Below, in pieces: positions 41,501-54,079 of a DNA stretch of 64,000 nt. Source of the stretch: Eucommia ulmoides. Taxonomy: Eukaryota > Streptophyta > Magnoliopsida > Garryales > Eucommiaceae. Under the pieces are notes generated by a model. The model saw only the letters and a list, made by a program, of their open reading frames with translations, did not search any database and was not told the DNA's origin. Every line of letters begins with the position of its first letter. The stretch's first letter is position 1. Both the position numbers and the translations under genes were made by a program. The stretch lies in NCBI GenBank assembly GCA_016647705.1, contig CM028333.1, positions 24,670,243 through 24,734,242 on the forward strand, read 5' to 3'.

Positions 41501-44283
41501 TCAATAGACTATTATCAAGAGTGGCCCCGGCCAATTTGCGCAAATCTTGATACTAATCCCCTTTCAAGAATTATTTGGGCCTACTTATTAATATTATTAA
41601 TATTAAGGAGAAAATAGAACCCTAGTTTAAATCATAAAATATCATTGAATATCCAAGTGGTTTGTAGATCACAATAAGCTAGCTCTATCCAAAGTACTAA
41701 CCAACCACTCAAACCTACAACATATTTAAATATAACACAGTTTAGATGAAATATAATCTATTTAGACAGGGTTTTAAACATTTTTTTATGGTAGCATTTA
41801 AAAAAAACAGTTTTGTTGACTAAGTCAAAATCTGCACATTGGAAGAGTAGTGAAACCACTTAATGGGGTCCTATATCCTAGAAGTTGACCCTCAAGAACA
41901 TCATAATAATGGTGGACCAGTGTGAGGCTATATGCACATTGAATGGTGAAGATTTTCACCAATCAATGCAAACAGTTTTTTTATTATTATTAATTGACGG
42001 TAAGATGTGTTCAGTTCAATTTACGTATATCTCGACTAATTACTTTTTTCACATTGATCTGATATTTTTTCAAGGGATTTAAATTATATTTGACAAAAAA
42101 AAATAATATCTCTTTTTGCTAATTAGACTGACACGCTTGCGGTAATCAATGCAAACATACAGTCACGAAAGAAAGGGAAAATTAAATAAAGGAGGGGGTG
42201 AGATGAGACGTACGGGCAAGGGCGGTCTGAAGGAAATGAGATCACTTTGAAGGACACCAATACTAACGGACAAAATGACATAATTGGCTTCGTAAACGCA
42301 ACCATCCTCTGTTTTCACCGAAACGCCGTTTCTCGAGTGCTGCAATTCCCGAACAACCTGCCCCAATTCCATGAAGAAAAAAAAATTAAAACAGGGGACG
42401 AGGCAACAATTAGTCAATTACTGCCAAGATTTCAAGCAGTCAACTTTTGCATAAAGTATCCTCATTATTGATCATGATTCCAAAGCTGGGAAATAGTTGA
42501 AATTCACTATTGCTCATGGGCATTGTCATATAGCGAAATCCGAGACATCATTTTGATGTAATATTTTCTGGGTTTCCACAGTTCTTGGGTAAACCAAACC
42601 AAACAGGTCTCGACTTAAATGAAGAAAAGGACAACACCCTCCGACTCCATGTGGCTAATTTCTTTGGATCTGGAGGTTTGGATTTGAGGGAATTGATAAG
42701 ACTGCCGACCTTTTTATAACATGGGGTCACACCTCCTCTGTTTATGATAGTGGGTATTGGGACCTAGTGAAAAAATTAGTGGGCTTCTGCTTGCATTTTT
42801 TTTATTGCTATGAAGCTGATGATGATCTTAGCAGAGGCAGTTCATCACCTTATGATTATATAGAACATGGGTAGGTCAAATTATAGCTGTTTATCTATGG
42901 GCAAGTACTCATTTTTGACTCATTAAAGGTCCTCTTCTTGTCATTGATGCAGTAGTTTCTCACTTACAAATGAGCCAAACTTTTACAAGAAGCTGCATTT
43001 GTTTGGTGGAGAAAAGAATACGATGAGGAAAAAAAAACCACTTCTTTGATATAGATAAAAAAAAAAAAAAAATAAGAGAATAAAAAGGAAAATTATACAA
43101 TTTTCAAAGTAATTCTTTTTTCCATTAGGAGAAAAAGAAAAGAAAGTTGGAGAAATTTTTAAAGAAAATAATAAAATTATAATTATATCCTGATAATAGA
43201 ATTTTTAGTTTATTTTTGAGTAAAATAATAAATTAATTATTTTTATTCCTTTTTATTTTTCTTCCGTACTCAAATAATATTTAAAAAAATAATTTTTTTC
43301 ACAATAAATAAAAAAATTATTCTTGCATTTTTATTTTTATTTTCTCTCTCTTTACTGTCTTCCCAACCGAAGGTACCCGAAGTGTTCCTTGAGGTGAAAT
43401 AAACATAACCCTATTTTTTTATTTTTTTTTAAAGTAAAACTCTCTCTCTCACCAGAATTGAAAGATTTCAGTTCTAAAAAAGGAACCCCACAAGAAAAGG
43501 GCTTAAAGGTATAAAGTGGGGTACTGCAATTAATTAATAACAGTAGATAAACAACAACTATAATATAAAACAGAAGATAAATGTTCCCACAAGAACGTCG
43601 TTATCTCATACAAAAGGTGACTCAATCAATGAGAAAGGAGTGGATGCATACGAAAACGGAGTTTCGGGTTTTAACGCATAGTGCTTTCTGTTCATTTTAA
43701 ATAAAACATGAAAACATTCCCATCTGCTTTCGACTGATGATTGGCCCATAAAAAAAAAAAGAACAAAACCGACAAAAATCACATAAACAAGACGAAACAA
43801 ATAAGGGTGCGACAGAGAAATATGCAATATGGAAAACGGTGTCTTTGTGTACCTTGTTGAGTTTCAAGCGATTGTCCGCAATTTTACCCTCTGAGGTGAA
43901 TAGAAATGTTTCCGCCATTTTGTGTAGCAAATGCTCGTATCCCCTCTCATCGGCTACCAAAAATTCTCGTTCTCCGAAATCCACATAGGTTGATATTGGT
44001 TCTACCTCTGTGGACCAAACAACAAAAATCTGATTCTGATATTCTCTGTTTTGATGTTTATAATTGGTTTTGAAGCGAAATTTACTGTTAGTTCCTTTTT
44101 TTCGTTTTGAATTAATTCACAGCACCCAAACTCAAGTATGAAAGAAGTTTTGGAGAGAGAAATTGAACCAAAATTAACCTGCCATTTCAAAGTCATGAAG
44201 AATGAAGTCTATAGCGAGCTCTAATGGAGTTTTTGAATTCCTGCAATTAAAATGCCATTTGGTTATGAATGTAACAAGATGGA

Positions 44284-44337
<54 letters not shown>

Positions 44338-45066
44338 TTTACGATGTGGGTTCGGAAAGGTCGAACGCGTAGGCAGGATTTTCGGACTCTTCGCACCTCA
44401 GCTTTTGAATCGCCGAGTCAACCGCTTTCCTGTACGAGTCAGCGGCGATTCCACTCGGAAATATCTTACCACTAAACGCCATAAAAAAAGTTACGAGTTA
44501 GTTATCACTCCAATGACTCTCCATCAGCATCACCTAAGGCGTAATTTAGAGAAAAGGCTGAAACTATGACCGCCCCCCGCTAATTTACGCCGGAAATATA
44601 AATTTTGAATGAACGATACGGTTATGAAGATTCACGCAAAACTCAATGGCGCAGAGAGAGAGAGAGACCTCCGGTCATAGATGTTATAGCGAGCATTGCT
44701 GTAGTCCGAAAAACAAGTGCGGAGCCCGGATTTGCGAGCCAACTCCCACACCGGATTGGCCTGTTCGCCACCGACGCCGGCGATCCAACCCGCCCCAAGC
44801 TCAGCCGATACGCCTCCGAAATCCTCCTTCCGGATCCTTCCTCCAATTCGGTCCGACGCCTCCAGTATCAACAGGTCCTCCACCCCGTTCTCCGCCAACA
44901 CCTTCGCCGCCGATATACCTACAGACGCAGAGTTACAAACACCTCCTGTTACACATCTTAAAAATAAATGAAACTCAACTCAGGCTAAAGATTTTCCGTT
45001 TGTTCGAGATTCACCTGAAATGCCGGCACCGACGATGATGACGGAACAGCGAGTTGCAGGTTCCAT
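38584..45066 (-). CDS. PAO1: Polyamine oxidase (flavin amine oxidase), 10 exons
   Basis: FAD-dependent oxidation of spermine or spermidine, yielding hydrogen peroxide. Exons on the minus strand: 45066-45015, 44918-44669, 44471-44343, 44240-44179, 44007-43853, 42357-42214, 40852-40703, 39418-39164, 39062-38981, 38792-38584. The total is 1488 nt (495 residues plus TGA), with all phases consistent and the usual family length. The FAD Rossmann motif GAGISG is at residues 13-18 and [10 protein letters not shown] follows. The substrate-tunnel block [12 protein letters not shown] is present. YTK (279-281) contains the lysine equivalent to maize K300. [22 protein letters not shown] forms the C-terminal FAD site. 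There is no signal peptide, which fits a cytosolic Arabidopsis PAO1-like enzyme; I see no clear peroxisomal signal (the end is PEAIL). Everything needed for catalysis appears intact. Confidence 0.95.
44285..44337. repeat. GT then GA dinucleotide repeat in PAO intron 3
   Basis: About 30 nt of GT repeats followed by about 24 nt of GA repeats. Together they fill half of the 102-nt intron 3 and lie six bases from the donor side of exon 3. Confidence 0.95.
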
Positions 45067-45231
45067 GAAGTTTAGAGAGAGAGGAAGCAAGAGAGAGAGA
45101 GAGAGAGATTGAATTAAGATTCTTGATGGGGGAAGAAGGAATCACTGGTTCAGGGGAGAATCAAAATTATAGAGATGAATTAATGGTGTAGCTTGAAACT
45201 TGCAATTAGCATTACTCTGGATACCAGTCGG

Positions 45232-45240
45232 TTTATATAG
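45232..45240 (-). promoter_or_regulatory. TATA box of the polyamine oxidase promoter
   Basis: Reads CTATATAAA on the minus strand, 166 nt upstream of the start codon. The expected leader of about 130 nt is CT-rich on the coding strand, with a TC repeat opposite 45090-45110, as is common for plant 5' UTRs. Confidence 0.6.
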
Positions 45241-45450
45241 TTTCTTTTTTACCCCTCCCTCGCTCTCTCTCCTGTTTCTCTCTCTCTGAAAAGTTACTTA
45301 ACCCTCACACGTCATCATATTAACGACTAAATATTTGGGAAAATATACTAAAATTTTCTCCAATTATTATATTAATCGGAAAAGTAATTTATATGAAAAT
45401 AAAAATTTGCCACTATTTGTTATGATATTAATAGATTCAAATCTGCACCA

Positions 45451-45598
45451 TGTTCAAACAATTGTGAGGCAAAATATTGAAAGAGAATATAAGACATTGC
45501 GACAATTACAATGTTGCAGAAATGTACAAACGGCTTACATATAGACAATAACTAGAGTTTTCCTAGTAGGATTAGAGTTTTAACCTAATGGGTCAAGA

Positions 45599-45646
<48 letters not shown>

Positions 45647-48063
45647 CATCCTCCCTCAAACTTAAGGTGATAAAGTATACGTGAATTTGAGTTTGGAAAC
45701 CAGAGTATGAAAGCATTCGGGTGTATGTGTCTTGGTAAAAATATTTATTGTCTGATTGGTAGAACTGACGAAGTGGAGAAGGAGAATGTGACAATCAGTC
45801 TTTATGTGTTAGGTGCGCTCATGAGAACATCATTGCGTGATATCTAAATAGCACTCCAATTGTCATGATTTAGAACAGTTGTTGTGGGGGATGAGACTCT
45901 TATGTTAGAAAAGAGCCAACAATGTTAAGGTAATTCTTGTGTTGCATCAATCATGCCACAATACTCAGTTTCAGTACTGTAACGGGAAAGTACGGTTTGT
46001 TTCTTACTATGCTAGGAAATAAGCCCAAGAAGAAATAATAGCCAGCGGTAGGGCATCTATCAGTGGGATTCCCGGTCCAATCGACATCAAAATAAGTCTG
46101 TAAGGTAGGAGCGGACTGGTTGGAGAAATCAAATCTGTGAAATAAGGTGCATTTGACATATCGAAAAATGCGGAGAACCACCAAGTAATGAGTGATCCGA
46201 GGAGCGGACAAAGGCTAACTGACTTGATGGACGGCATTAGTGATGTTTGGGCGAGTAACTGTGAGATTTACCAAACTTCAAATTAGTTGGAGCCATCTAG
46301 TGGAGAATTTGATATTCGACTTTAGAGGAATGTTGGCAGTAGTAGAGTCAGTGATGCCAACCTTGAAAATGATATCATAAACATATTTTGATTTAGGGAG
46401 AAAATATTCATTTAAACTAGTTGAAACTTCGAGACCAAGAAAACAAATTAGCACATCAAGATTTTTTATCTCGAATTGAGGAGAAATTAGGTTAGGAGGA
46501 GTATGCATATAAACTTCCTCAAGAAGATCGCCGTTGAAGAAGGCATTCTTGACATCCATCTAAAAGAAGAACAATTTGTAAATGGCAACGACGATAAGGA
46601 GAATACGGATAAATGTAAGTTTAGTTAAAATAGCAAATGTCTATTCGTAGTTGATGTCATTATTTCTAAGTAAATCCTTTTGTAACAAGTTGAGCTTTAT
46701 AACATTCAACAGAGTTATCAGAAAGTGTTTTGAGTTTGAAAACTCACTTGCATCGAATAAAAGGTCAACGAGATCCCAAGTTTGAGTTTTGGTAAGAGCA
46801 TGAAGTTCCTCATCCATTGCTTTCTATCAAATAGGGTTAGTATTGGCCTCTTTACAGGATTAAGGCTCATACAAATTAAGTATGGTAGAAAAGCAATAAA
46901 AAAATTCAAAGATATGGGGGATATTGTGTTATCCTACTAAAACAACGAGGATTGTCTAGGACAAGCTCAATTGGTGCAACATCTGAAGTCATTGAGACAG
47001 ACTCAAGGGAGTGGTGCTTAGGATCCATAAATGGCGCAGGAACGTTAGTAGGGGTTAAGGGGTAGCTGGAGGATCTATTAGAGGCTTAGTGATATTTTTG
47101 TTAGGATGATTAGGGAATAAATATATAGATAGATTAGTTAAATATAAATGGTTGTTCGTAAATATCGAATGAAACTTAGATATGGAAGAAAATATCTTGT
47201 GTTCCAAGAAAGTGTCATGACGAGAAATACAAAGACGATTAGAAATAGGATCCCAAAATCAATATCCTTTGTGTTCAATTCCATATCCGAGGAAACAACA
47301 TACTCGAGCTCGAGGTTCAAGTTTGGTATGTTAATGAGGTTGTAAGAAAATAAAGCGAGCACACCCAAAGACTTTTAAGAGGTTGTAATTAAATTAAAAT
47401 TTCATGGAACTTCTCATAAGAAAAAAGATTACCGATAGTAGGTGAAGAGATTCGACTGATAGTATGACGGCAAGAGTAGTTTCTCTCCAGAAGCGCTTCA
47501 GATAAAAGAATAAAACAAGTAGTACACAGACAATATCTAAGATATGTCGATGTTTAGCCAGAAGGCGTAGTTCTTAGAGGCATTTGGTTCGTCTCGTCAA
47601 GGCGATTTGAATGGTGTGGTGTTTGTAGATGTATAAGCATCAGTGAAGTCTATAGAAGCCAATAAAGTTGGCAGCGGCACTGGAACGATCTTATGGCATA
47701 TGGAAGCATGTGAGACGGTGGCTATACTGTATTCTGACGAGGTTGGAGTTGTCTCTTCAAGACGAGTCTGATAGTGGTGGCAGATTTTGTGTTTAGTAGA
47801 CAAATGATGATAAAACGTGTCGGAGACAATGGTGCTATGATTCTGAAAAGGAAAAGAAAAAATATGGAATTTAAGTGAAAAATGAAAGATTGAATCTTGA
47901 TACCATGTTGAAACAATTAAGAGGCGGAATATTAACAAAGCATATGAAACATTTGTATTAATATGTGTGAAATGTACAATGTTAAGAAATGTACAAAAGG
48001 TTAATATATAGACAATAAGTAGGATTTTCATAGTACGATTAGAGTTTTAATGTAATACTAACA
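45451..48063 (-). mobile_element. Degraded Ty1/copia retrotransposon (minus)
   Basis: LTRs at 45451-45648 (3' LTR) and 47906-48063 (5' LTR) share AGACAATAA, GATTAGAGTTTTAA and the TGTT(C/G)AAACAATT end. The primer site is the complement of 47892-47905 (TGGTATCAAG). The purine tract next to the 3' LTR is the complement of TCCTCCCTCAAACTTAAG. Inside are RNase H pieces (46211-45951: ITHYLVVLRIFRYVKCTLFH, TGNPTDRCPTAGYYFFLG), RT pieces (46559-46278: MDVKNAFFNGDLLEEVYM) and a GKQ-type integrase end near 47200-47350. Large deletions and stops are present. The flanking 5-mers are CACCA and CACTA, a near match. Confidence 0.85.
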
Positions 48064-50426
48064 CACTAGGTCGATATGGGAGACTGCACTCTTAAGATCG
48101 TTTGAGGATGTGATTACTCAAGGTGCACATAAATTGTCCTGGACACTCTTTACCGTATAATCGAAAGAAAAAAATTATATAATAAGATAAGATGACTATA
48201 AAAGCTTTGGATATTTTCCAGTCGTCTCGTGGCCACAAAGAACATTTGATATTAAAATATATAGAATTTAAATAAAAAATCATTCTCGCAACTATTAAAA
48301 TCTCTTTTCTTTTTTGTTGAAACCAAAATTAAAATTATATATATATATATATTATGATAAGGTGTTATCCGAGCCAGGTTACATGCACCTCGACTAATCA
48401 ACTCATCAGGCGATCTTAAGGGCATATTCTCTCACATTGACCTAATGCATTCAGAATTAAATTCAAGATTTAATTCTCATAGTGCTCTCTAAGAGAGTCA
48501 AACTCTAATTAACAAAGAGAAGGGAGACCTCTACTTGCCAACCAGACAATATCACTTGGGTAGACACTAAGAGTGTATTTGGTTGGAGGTGAAAAAGAAA
48601 AGGAAAATGAAAATAGAGGTGAAATAACCCATTTTTTCCCCCTTGTGTTTGGTTGGAGGTGAAAAAGAAAAGGGAAATGAAAAAGGAGATGAAATAACCC
48701 ATATTTTCCCCCCCAAATTTGGGGTGAAATGAATAGAGGGTGGGGAAAAAAGTCAAAATTATCATTTTGCCCATTTATTTTATATAACAAATACACATTT
48801 CATTTGTAGTAAGGATAAAATAGTAAATTAAGCAAAAAAATATATTAGTTTTTTCTTTTTTTAATGCGCACAAAATATTATTTTTCCTCCTTCTATATCT
48901 CTCCAACCAAACATATTAAGAAAAATGATTTTTCTCCATACTTGACAAAGCTAGACGTGTGACGCGTGCTACTAATATTTATTATGTTTTTTATTATTGT
49001 GTTATAAGTGTTGATGTTTAATTGCTAAATAGCTATGAAATTGATAGTAAATGACAATAATCTTTTGTACATGGATATCTCAACAATTCAAAATTAAGAA
49101 TTTATCCATTTGCCACAAATTGGAACTATTTTTTTAGGCAAAAAATCTCTTGTATACATATTTATTTTTTAATTTTCATCTAAAAAAATATTTTGTATAT
49201 TAGAATTCTTAGGTAGAGATGACAATTGAACTCGAACCGGAGAATAATTGAACCAAACCAAACTGAATAGTTCTATTTTGAAATTGATCAAATGGTTTTC
49301 GTTACGATTTGGTTTTGAAACTAAAAATCAAAGTGATTTTGGTTTTGTTTTTGGATTAGGAATAATAACTGTGAAATCGAACCGTATAGCCATTGTTTGA
49401 GATCTTTTTTTTTTTTTTTTTTTTTTTATGTATTATCCTAATTAATTTTTTATTTATTTACACCTTTATAAAGTTTAAATAAAATTATCGATTTACCCCT
49501 ATTGATTTTTCTCCTCTCACCATGTGTACAAATCATTTCAACTCATTTCTTCACCTTGTAAATTGATCTGCTTCCTTGACCACACCGGCAATCACAAAAA
49601 GGCAATCAGGATCCAATCCTTGACCACATCGGCGACATTCATCGTCCGGGCATATGTCTTCCCCACCAGCAAGAATACGATGAGATTCAAAGCGAAAGCG
49701 CATAGGGAATGGTGCTGAAAATGAAGAAATCGATTTAATCTACCAAACACGAGTAGATTTCTTCGGCTTCAGCGGCGATTTAATCTTTGAATCTATTCGG
49801 AGATTTAATCTACAAAACACTGGGATTTCATCGGAGGTTGCTTGGTTTGGTCGTCGTCGTCGAATAATGGAAACATCATCGAGGTTGTCGGAGGAAAATC
49901 AATTGATCGGAGGATCGTTGGGGTTGAAGGTCCCTCTCTCCTAGATCCGTCGCGACGGCAAAGGATCTGGTGCAAATCTCTTGTCATGGCGACAAATCTG
50001 GTCCCTCCATGAGTAGAGGAAAAAGAAAACAACGGGGATGGGGTTTCCGTGAGCAGGTGATGGGAAACCCAAAAGAATTTTTAGCGAGAGAGAATGAAGA
50101 TGGGTGGTGGTCGTATGTTGGTGGTTGGAGGTAGTGGTCATGTATTGGTTGATAGAAGTGTGGTGTCTGTGTGTTTATGGTCGGTGGTGGTGGCCGTGTG
50201 TCGATGGTCGGAAGTGGTGGCCGATCAATCCGCGGGAGTACTGCAGAAGGTGTGGAAAACAAAAACAGAAATGGGTTATACAAAATACACTTTGACCTTT
50301 TTAATTTTGAAACTTTTTACAAATAGATCCATATGAATTAATTAGAACAAAATAACTAAATTACCGTTAATTTCAACGTGAATGACACAATTACCCCTAA
50401 TTTTAGCGTTTAAAATTAGGGACAAT
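48064..50426. other. Intergenic DNA without recognisable gene
   Basis: AT-rich, with a 2 x 70 bp tandem repeat (48574-48713), a T homopolymer near 49407-49428, and a GC-richer patch at about 49560-50280. The patch has open frames on both strands, but their low-complexity composition (TTTHxx, VVVxGG runs) resembles no known protein. The last 100 bp are an inverted-repeat arm matched across the SIRE element (see findings). Confidence 0.6.
48574..48713. repeat. Tandem duplication, 2 x 70 bp
   Basis: Units start at 48574 and 48644; each reads TGT(A/G)TTTGGTTGGAGGTG and includes GAAATAACCCAT and a C-rich run. They differ at a few positions. Confidence 0.85.
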
Positions 50427-52510
50427 TATTGATCCTAAGATTTTAATGGACAATTAAAGGTTGATGTTTTTTTGTGGAACTAACGATTTGATTAAATATT
50501 TCAGTTTATTAGTTCCAAATAATGAAGATATGATAATAAAGATGATGAAGGATTAAGATGTTGAAGAATTTGAAGAATTTAGGAAAAACAACTCAGGTTA
50601 AATTTCAACTCTTAATATCCCAATTAGAATCATACACAACACAAAAAGATTTTTAAATGATTTTTATAAATATGTATGTTTTTAATAGGATCATAATTAG
50701 CTAAATTATTTACTCCTATGTGTAATTGAAAAAGAAATATTAATAATTGACTAAAATTGAATTTAAGTATTTAATGGAGCTAACCGAGAAAATAAATCGG
50801 TTAAAGGGGCAAAAACGTCAATAAAAATAGATTAAAAATGAATTGAGAGAAGTGTTCCAGCATCTATAAGTCGACAAGTAGGTCGACCTGTACATAAATA
50901 TGAACTCTTTGTATCTATAAGTCGACAGAACGATCGACCTGTGTTAAGAAATGAAACTCTCTGAATCTCTAGGTCGACAGATAGGTCGACCGATAGGCAC
51001 AAAATTTTTTGCTTGGCTACATTCTAAATTTATCGGTCGACAAGTGATCTTGGTCGTTTGACTTATGGGACTGTTTCAGGTTATTATGAAATTCTGGATT
51101 TTATTTTAAAAGTAATCGTTACTAGCCCTTTTTTGGTTAGGATTCATGAGAGATATTAGGGATTTAATGTTATTTGAGATATGCAACACATATTATGATA
51201 TCCCTATAGATTTGGTTCATTAAGTTTGAATATTTCTCATTTTAGTACATGTAATTCTTTCTATCGTATTTAATTGTAATTGAGAAATATTTTAGGGACT
51301 TAATTGAGAAGTTTAAAAACTATAATTAAGTGATTTGAATCAGGATGAAATCTTAATGATATAAAGGGTCTATAAGAGAAATTAAGTGTCATAACAAGTA
51401 GGAACTAGCCGTTAGAGAGCTTATTTTAATCTCATTTATGTAGACCTGCGTTTTTTATATCAGAGAGAGAGATCAAGAGTAATATATTGAGCTTTTCTAA
51501 GAGAAATCATATTAAGAATTGTGAGAACTTTTCTAAGAGTTATTCTTGAGAATTATTTGCTATGAATCATTGTTGTTATCGAATCTAAAATGACATTGCT
51601 ATAATTATTCTTTCGGTGGATTTCGGGTGAGATCTTTCCAAATTACTTTCTATTTGGTATTATTTGTTTTTATTTGGAATTTGATCTTTAGAAATTATTT
51701 TCTAATTTTTTATTGAAAAATATTTTTGAAACAATTTCTTGAATCAATCTGATTACGTGCTACCCATTTTTGTTTAAAATCAAATTTTGAATATCTTACT
51801 TTTCTATCACTAGTTTTGGGATATTAATTGAGTTCTAATTTATCTAGGGTGGTAAAAGCTCTGAGTGATCAAAATCACTTGTCAATTTTAATTGGTAAGT
51901 TAAGTGACGGATTGAATGCTGTTGGGAGTATTTAATCTAAGGGTAACTGATTTCAGTCTCTTCCTGTAAAGAGATTGAGGTAGTAATTCTTCCTGAATTG
52001 AATTATTTTGTGAGTTTTTTTATAACGGTTCAATCCTTACCGGGTAAAAGGATATTTGGAATGTTTGAGAAGTTTTGATTTTTTAGCCTTAGTATAAAAA
52101 GAATTAGATTATTCTTGAGCCTGTAAAAAGTGAAGGTTATTCCTAAGCTTGTGAAAAAGAATTTTTAAAGGTTTATTCTGAGCCTGTAAAAGAATATTTG
52201 TGAGGGTTTAATTTTACCTTTAAAGGAATCTTGAGTTTAGTGGGTGCGACTCTCCGTGGGGCTCAGAGTACTGAATTAGCCAAAAATAGCTTGGTGAACT
52301 AGTATAAATTTCTAGTGTGCTGCTATCTTTACATTATTTATTTTTGTTTTTCGGTGTGCACCTAGTTGATTTTATATTTCCGCTATGATATAAAGATAAT
52401 AATTAATTTAGGATTAAAATTAATTATTTGGATTGTTAAAGTATTTTTTCTCTGATAATTTTATATCTATCCAATTCACCCTCACTCTTGGGTTGTTCAC
52501 TGGGCCAACA
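50427..52510 (+). repeat. 5' LTR of the SIRE-like element
   Basis: 2084 bp, unusually long. It includes three spaced TCGAC palindrome units (about 50868-51055) and, near its end, a series of GAGCCTGTAAAAG-like short repeats (about 52100-52210). Confidence 0.9.
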
Positions 52511-52560
52511 ATTAGCATCAGAGCTGGTTTACCTCGACACACTTAGCTAACAAATATCAC

Positions 52561-54033
52561 ATGGCGCACATAATAGGCACACTAGCTGAGGAGCAATCTA
52601 TGCACCGACTACCGTTGTTTGCAGGTGAGAGTTATTCATTCTGGAAAGACAGAATGATAGCCTTATTTCAGGTTATAAATTATGATGTGTGGCTAGCAAT
52701 CGAGGATAGTCCGTTTGTTCCAATGAAAAACGGAGTCGAGAAGAAGAAGGAACAACTAACTACTTCTGATAAGCATAAACTATCTATAAACTCTCGGGCT
52801 ATTAACATTCTATTTTGCTTTTTAGATATTAATGAGTATTCTAGAGTTTCAGGTTGTAAATCAATAAAGGAGATGTGGGATAAGCTACAAGTTACCCACG
52901 AATTGACAAGTCAAGTGAAACAATCAAAAATCAACGCTCTTATGAAGAAATTTTAGTTGTTCAGAATGGAAGAAACTAAATCGATTCATGAGATGTATAC
53001 TCCCTTCAACAACATTTGCAATCACTTGAGTCAACTTGGAAATCTATACCCCATAGAGGATAGAGTTCAAAAGGTCCTAAAATCTTTAACAAAAATATAA
53101 GAGTCAAAGGTGACGGCAATTGAGGAAGCTAAGGATCTTGACAAATACAAAATTGATGATCTCATAGGCAACTTGATGACTCATAAAGTGGTGATTAAAG
53201 GATATGAAGATGACACCGGAAATACCAAGAGAAAATCCCTAGAGCTAAAAGCTCAGAAAATTGAAGAAGATGATGACAGTGATGATGAAAGTCTTGACAA
53301 TGAGCAAGAGAAAGATGTAACGTTTCTCACAAAGAATTTTAGAAAAATGACTAGGCGCACATTCCGCGAGAGAAGAAACCTCAGCATGACTAAAGTGGAA
53401 TGTTACAATTGTCATAAGACTGGTCACTTTCAAAATGATTGTCCCGAATCGAAGAAGGATAAAGAAAAGGAAAATGAGAAAAAAGAAAAGAAGAAAGCAA
53501 AGAAGAGTAAGAAGAAATTCATGAAAGCTACTTGGGATGATACTGATTCAAGTAGCTCGAAAAAATCAAATACTGAAGATATGTCCATGTTTGCATTGAT
53601 GGCCACTGGTGGTAAAGTAACTAAATGTTCAAGTTCTTGTCCTTTAGATTTTGATGAATTATTTGATATTTATCAAGAACTTTCTCATGATTATAAAAAC
53701 CAATGTTCTAAAATAAATATCTTTCAAAGTACAATTAATATATTAAACAAGCAAGTGATGGACTACGAATCTGAAAACAATGAATTAAAATCTAAATTGA
53801 CGGATTTGCATTCAATTGTTCTCAAATTCACCGGCGGTGAAAATAACTTGAAAATACTTTTGGGAAGTTCACGTGGAGTTTTTGATAAAGCTAGTATTGG
53901 ATTTCAGAAAAATCTTAAACATGAAATCAAGGATCTTGTTAGATGTTTTAAATGTAATGTTGTAGGGCAAACTATTCGTAGATGTTTTGTTAAAATATCT
54001 AACTGTAGACAAGATCGGACCTACTTAGACTAG
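52561..54033 (+). pseudogene. Copia gag of the SIRE-like element, stop-broken
   Basis: Frame 1 begins MAHIIGTL with the copia gag start FAGESYSFWKDRMIALFQ, and stops at 52954. The same frame continues past this stop and another at 53098. The second open piece (53110-54033) has the zinc knuckle CYNCHKTGHFQNDC (about 53401-53445), a Lys/Glu-rich segment and a coiled tail (LNKQVMDYESENNELKSKLTDL), then a second, weaker Cys cluster. Two single stop codons are the main breaks. Confidence 0.88.
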
Positions 54034-54079
54034 GTATCACTTAGAAAGTATTTAAGGTGCTCCCTATAGGTTATTCTAA

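Noticed and set aside
44605..45038. Two plus-strand frames of 118 and 130 codons
   Set aside because: Shadows of PAO exons 1-2 on the opposite strand; the minus strand gives the full FAD-binding motif.
48505..48796. Overlapping minus-strand frames rich in Phe and Ser
   Set aside because: They are translations of the 2 x 70 bp tandem repeat with A-rich tracts.
50094..50336. 80-codon plus-strand frame rich in Val and Gly
   Set aside because: Low-complexity GGTGG-repeat translation, with an equally long repetitive minus-strand frame; no known protein.
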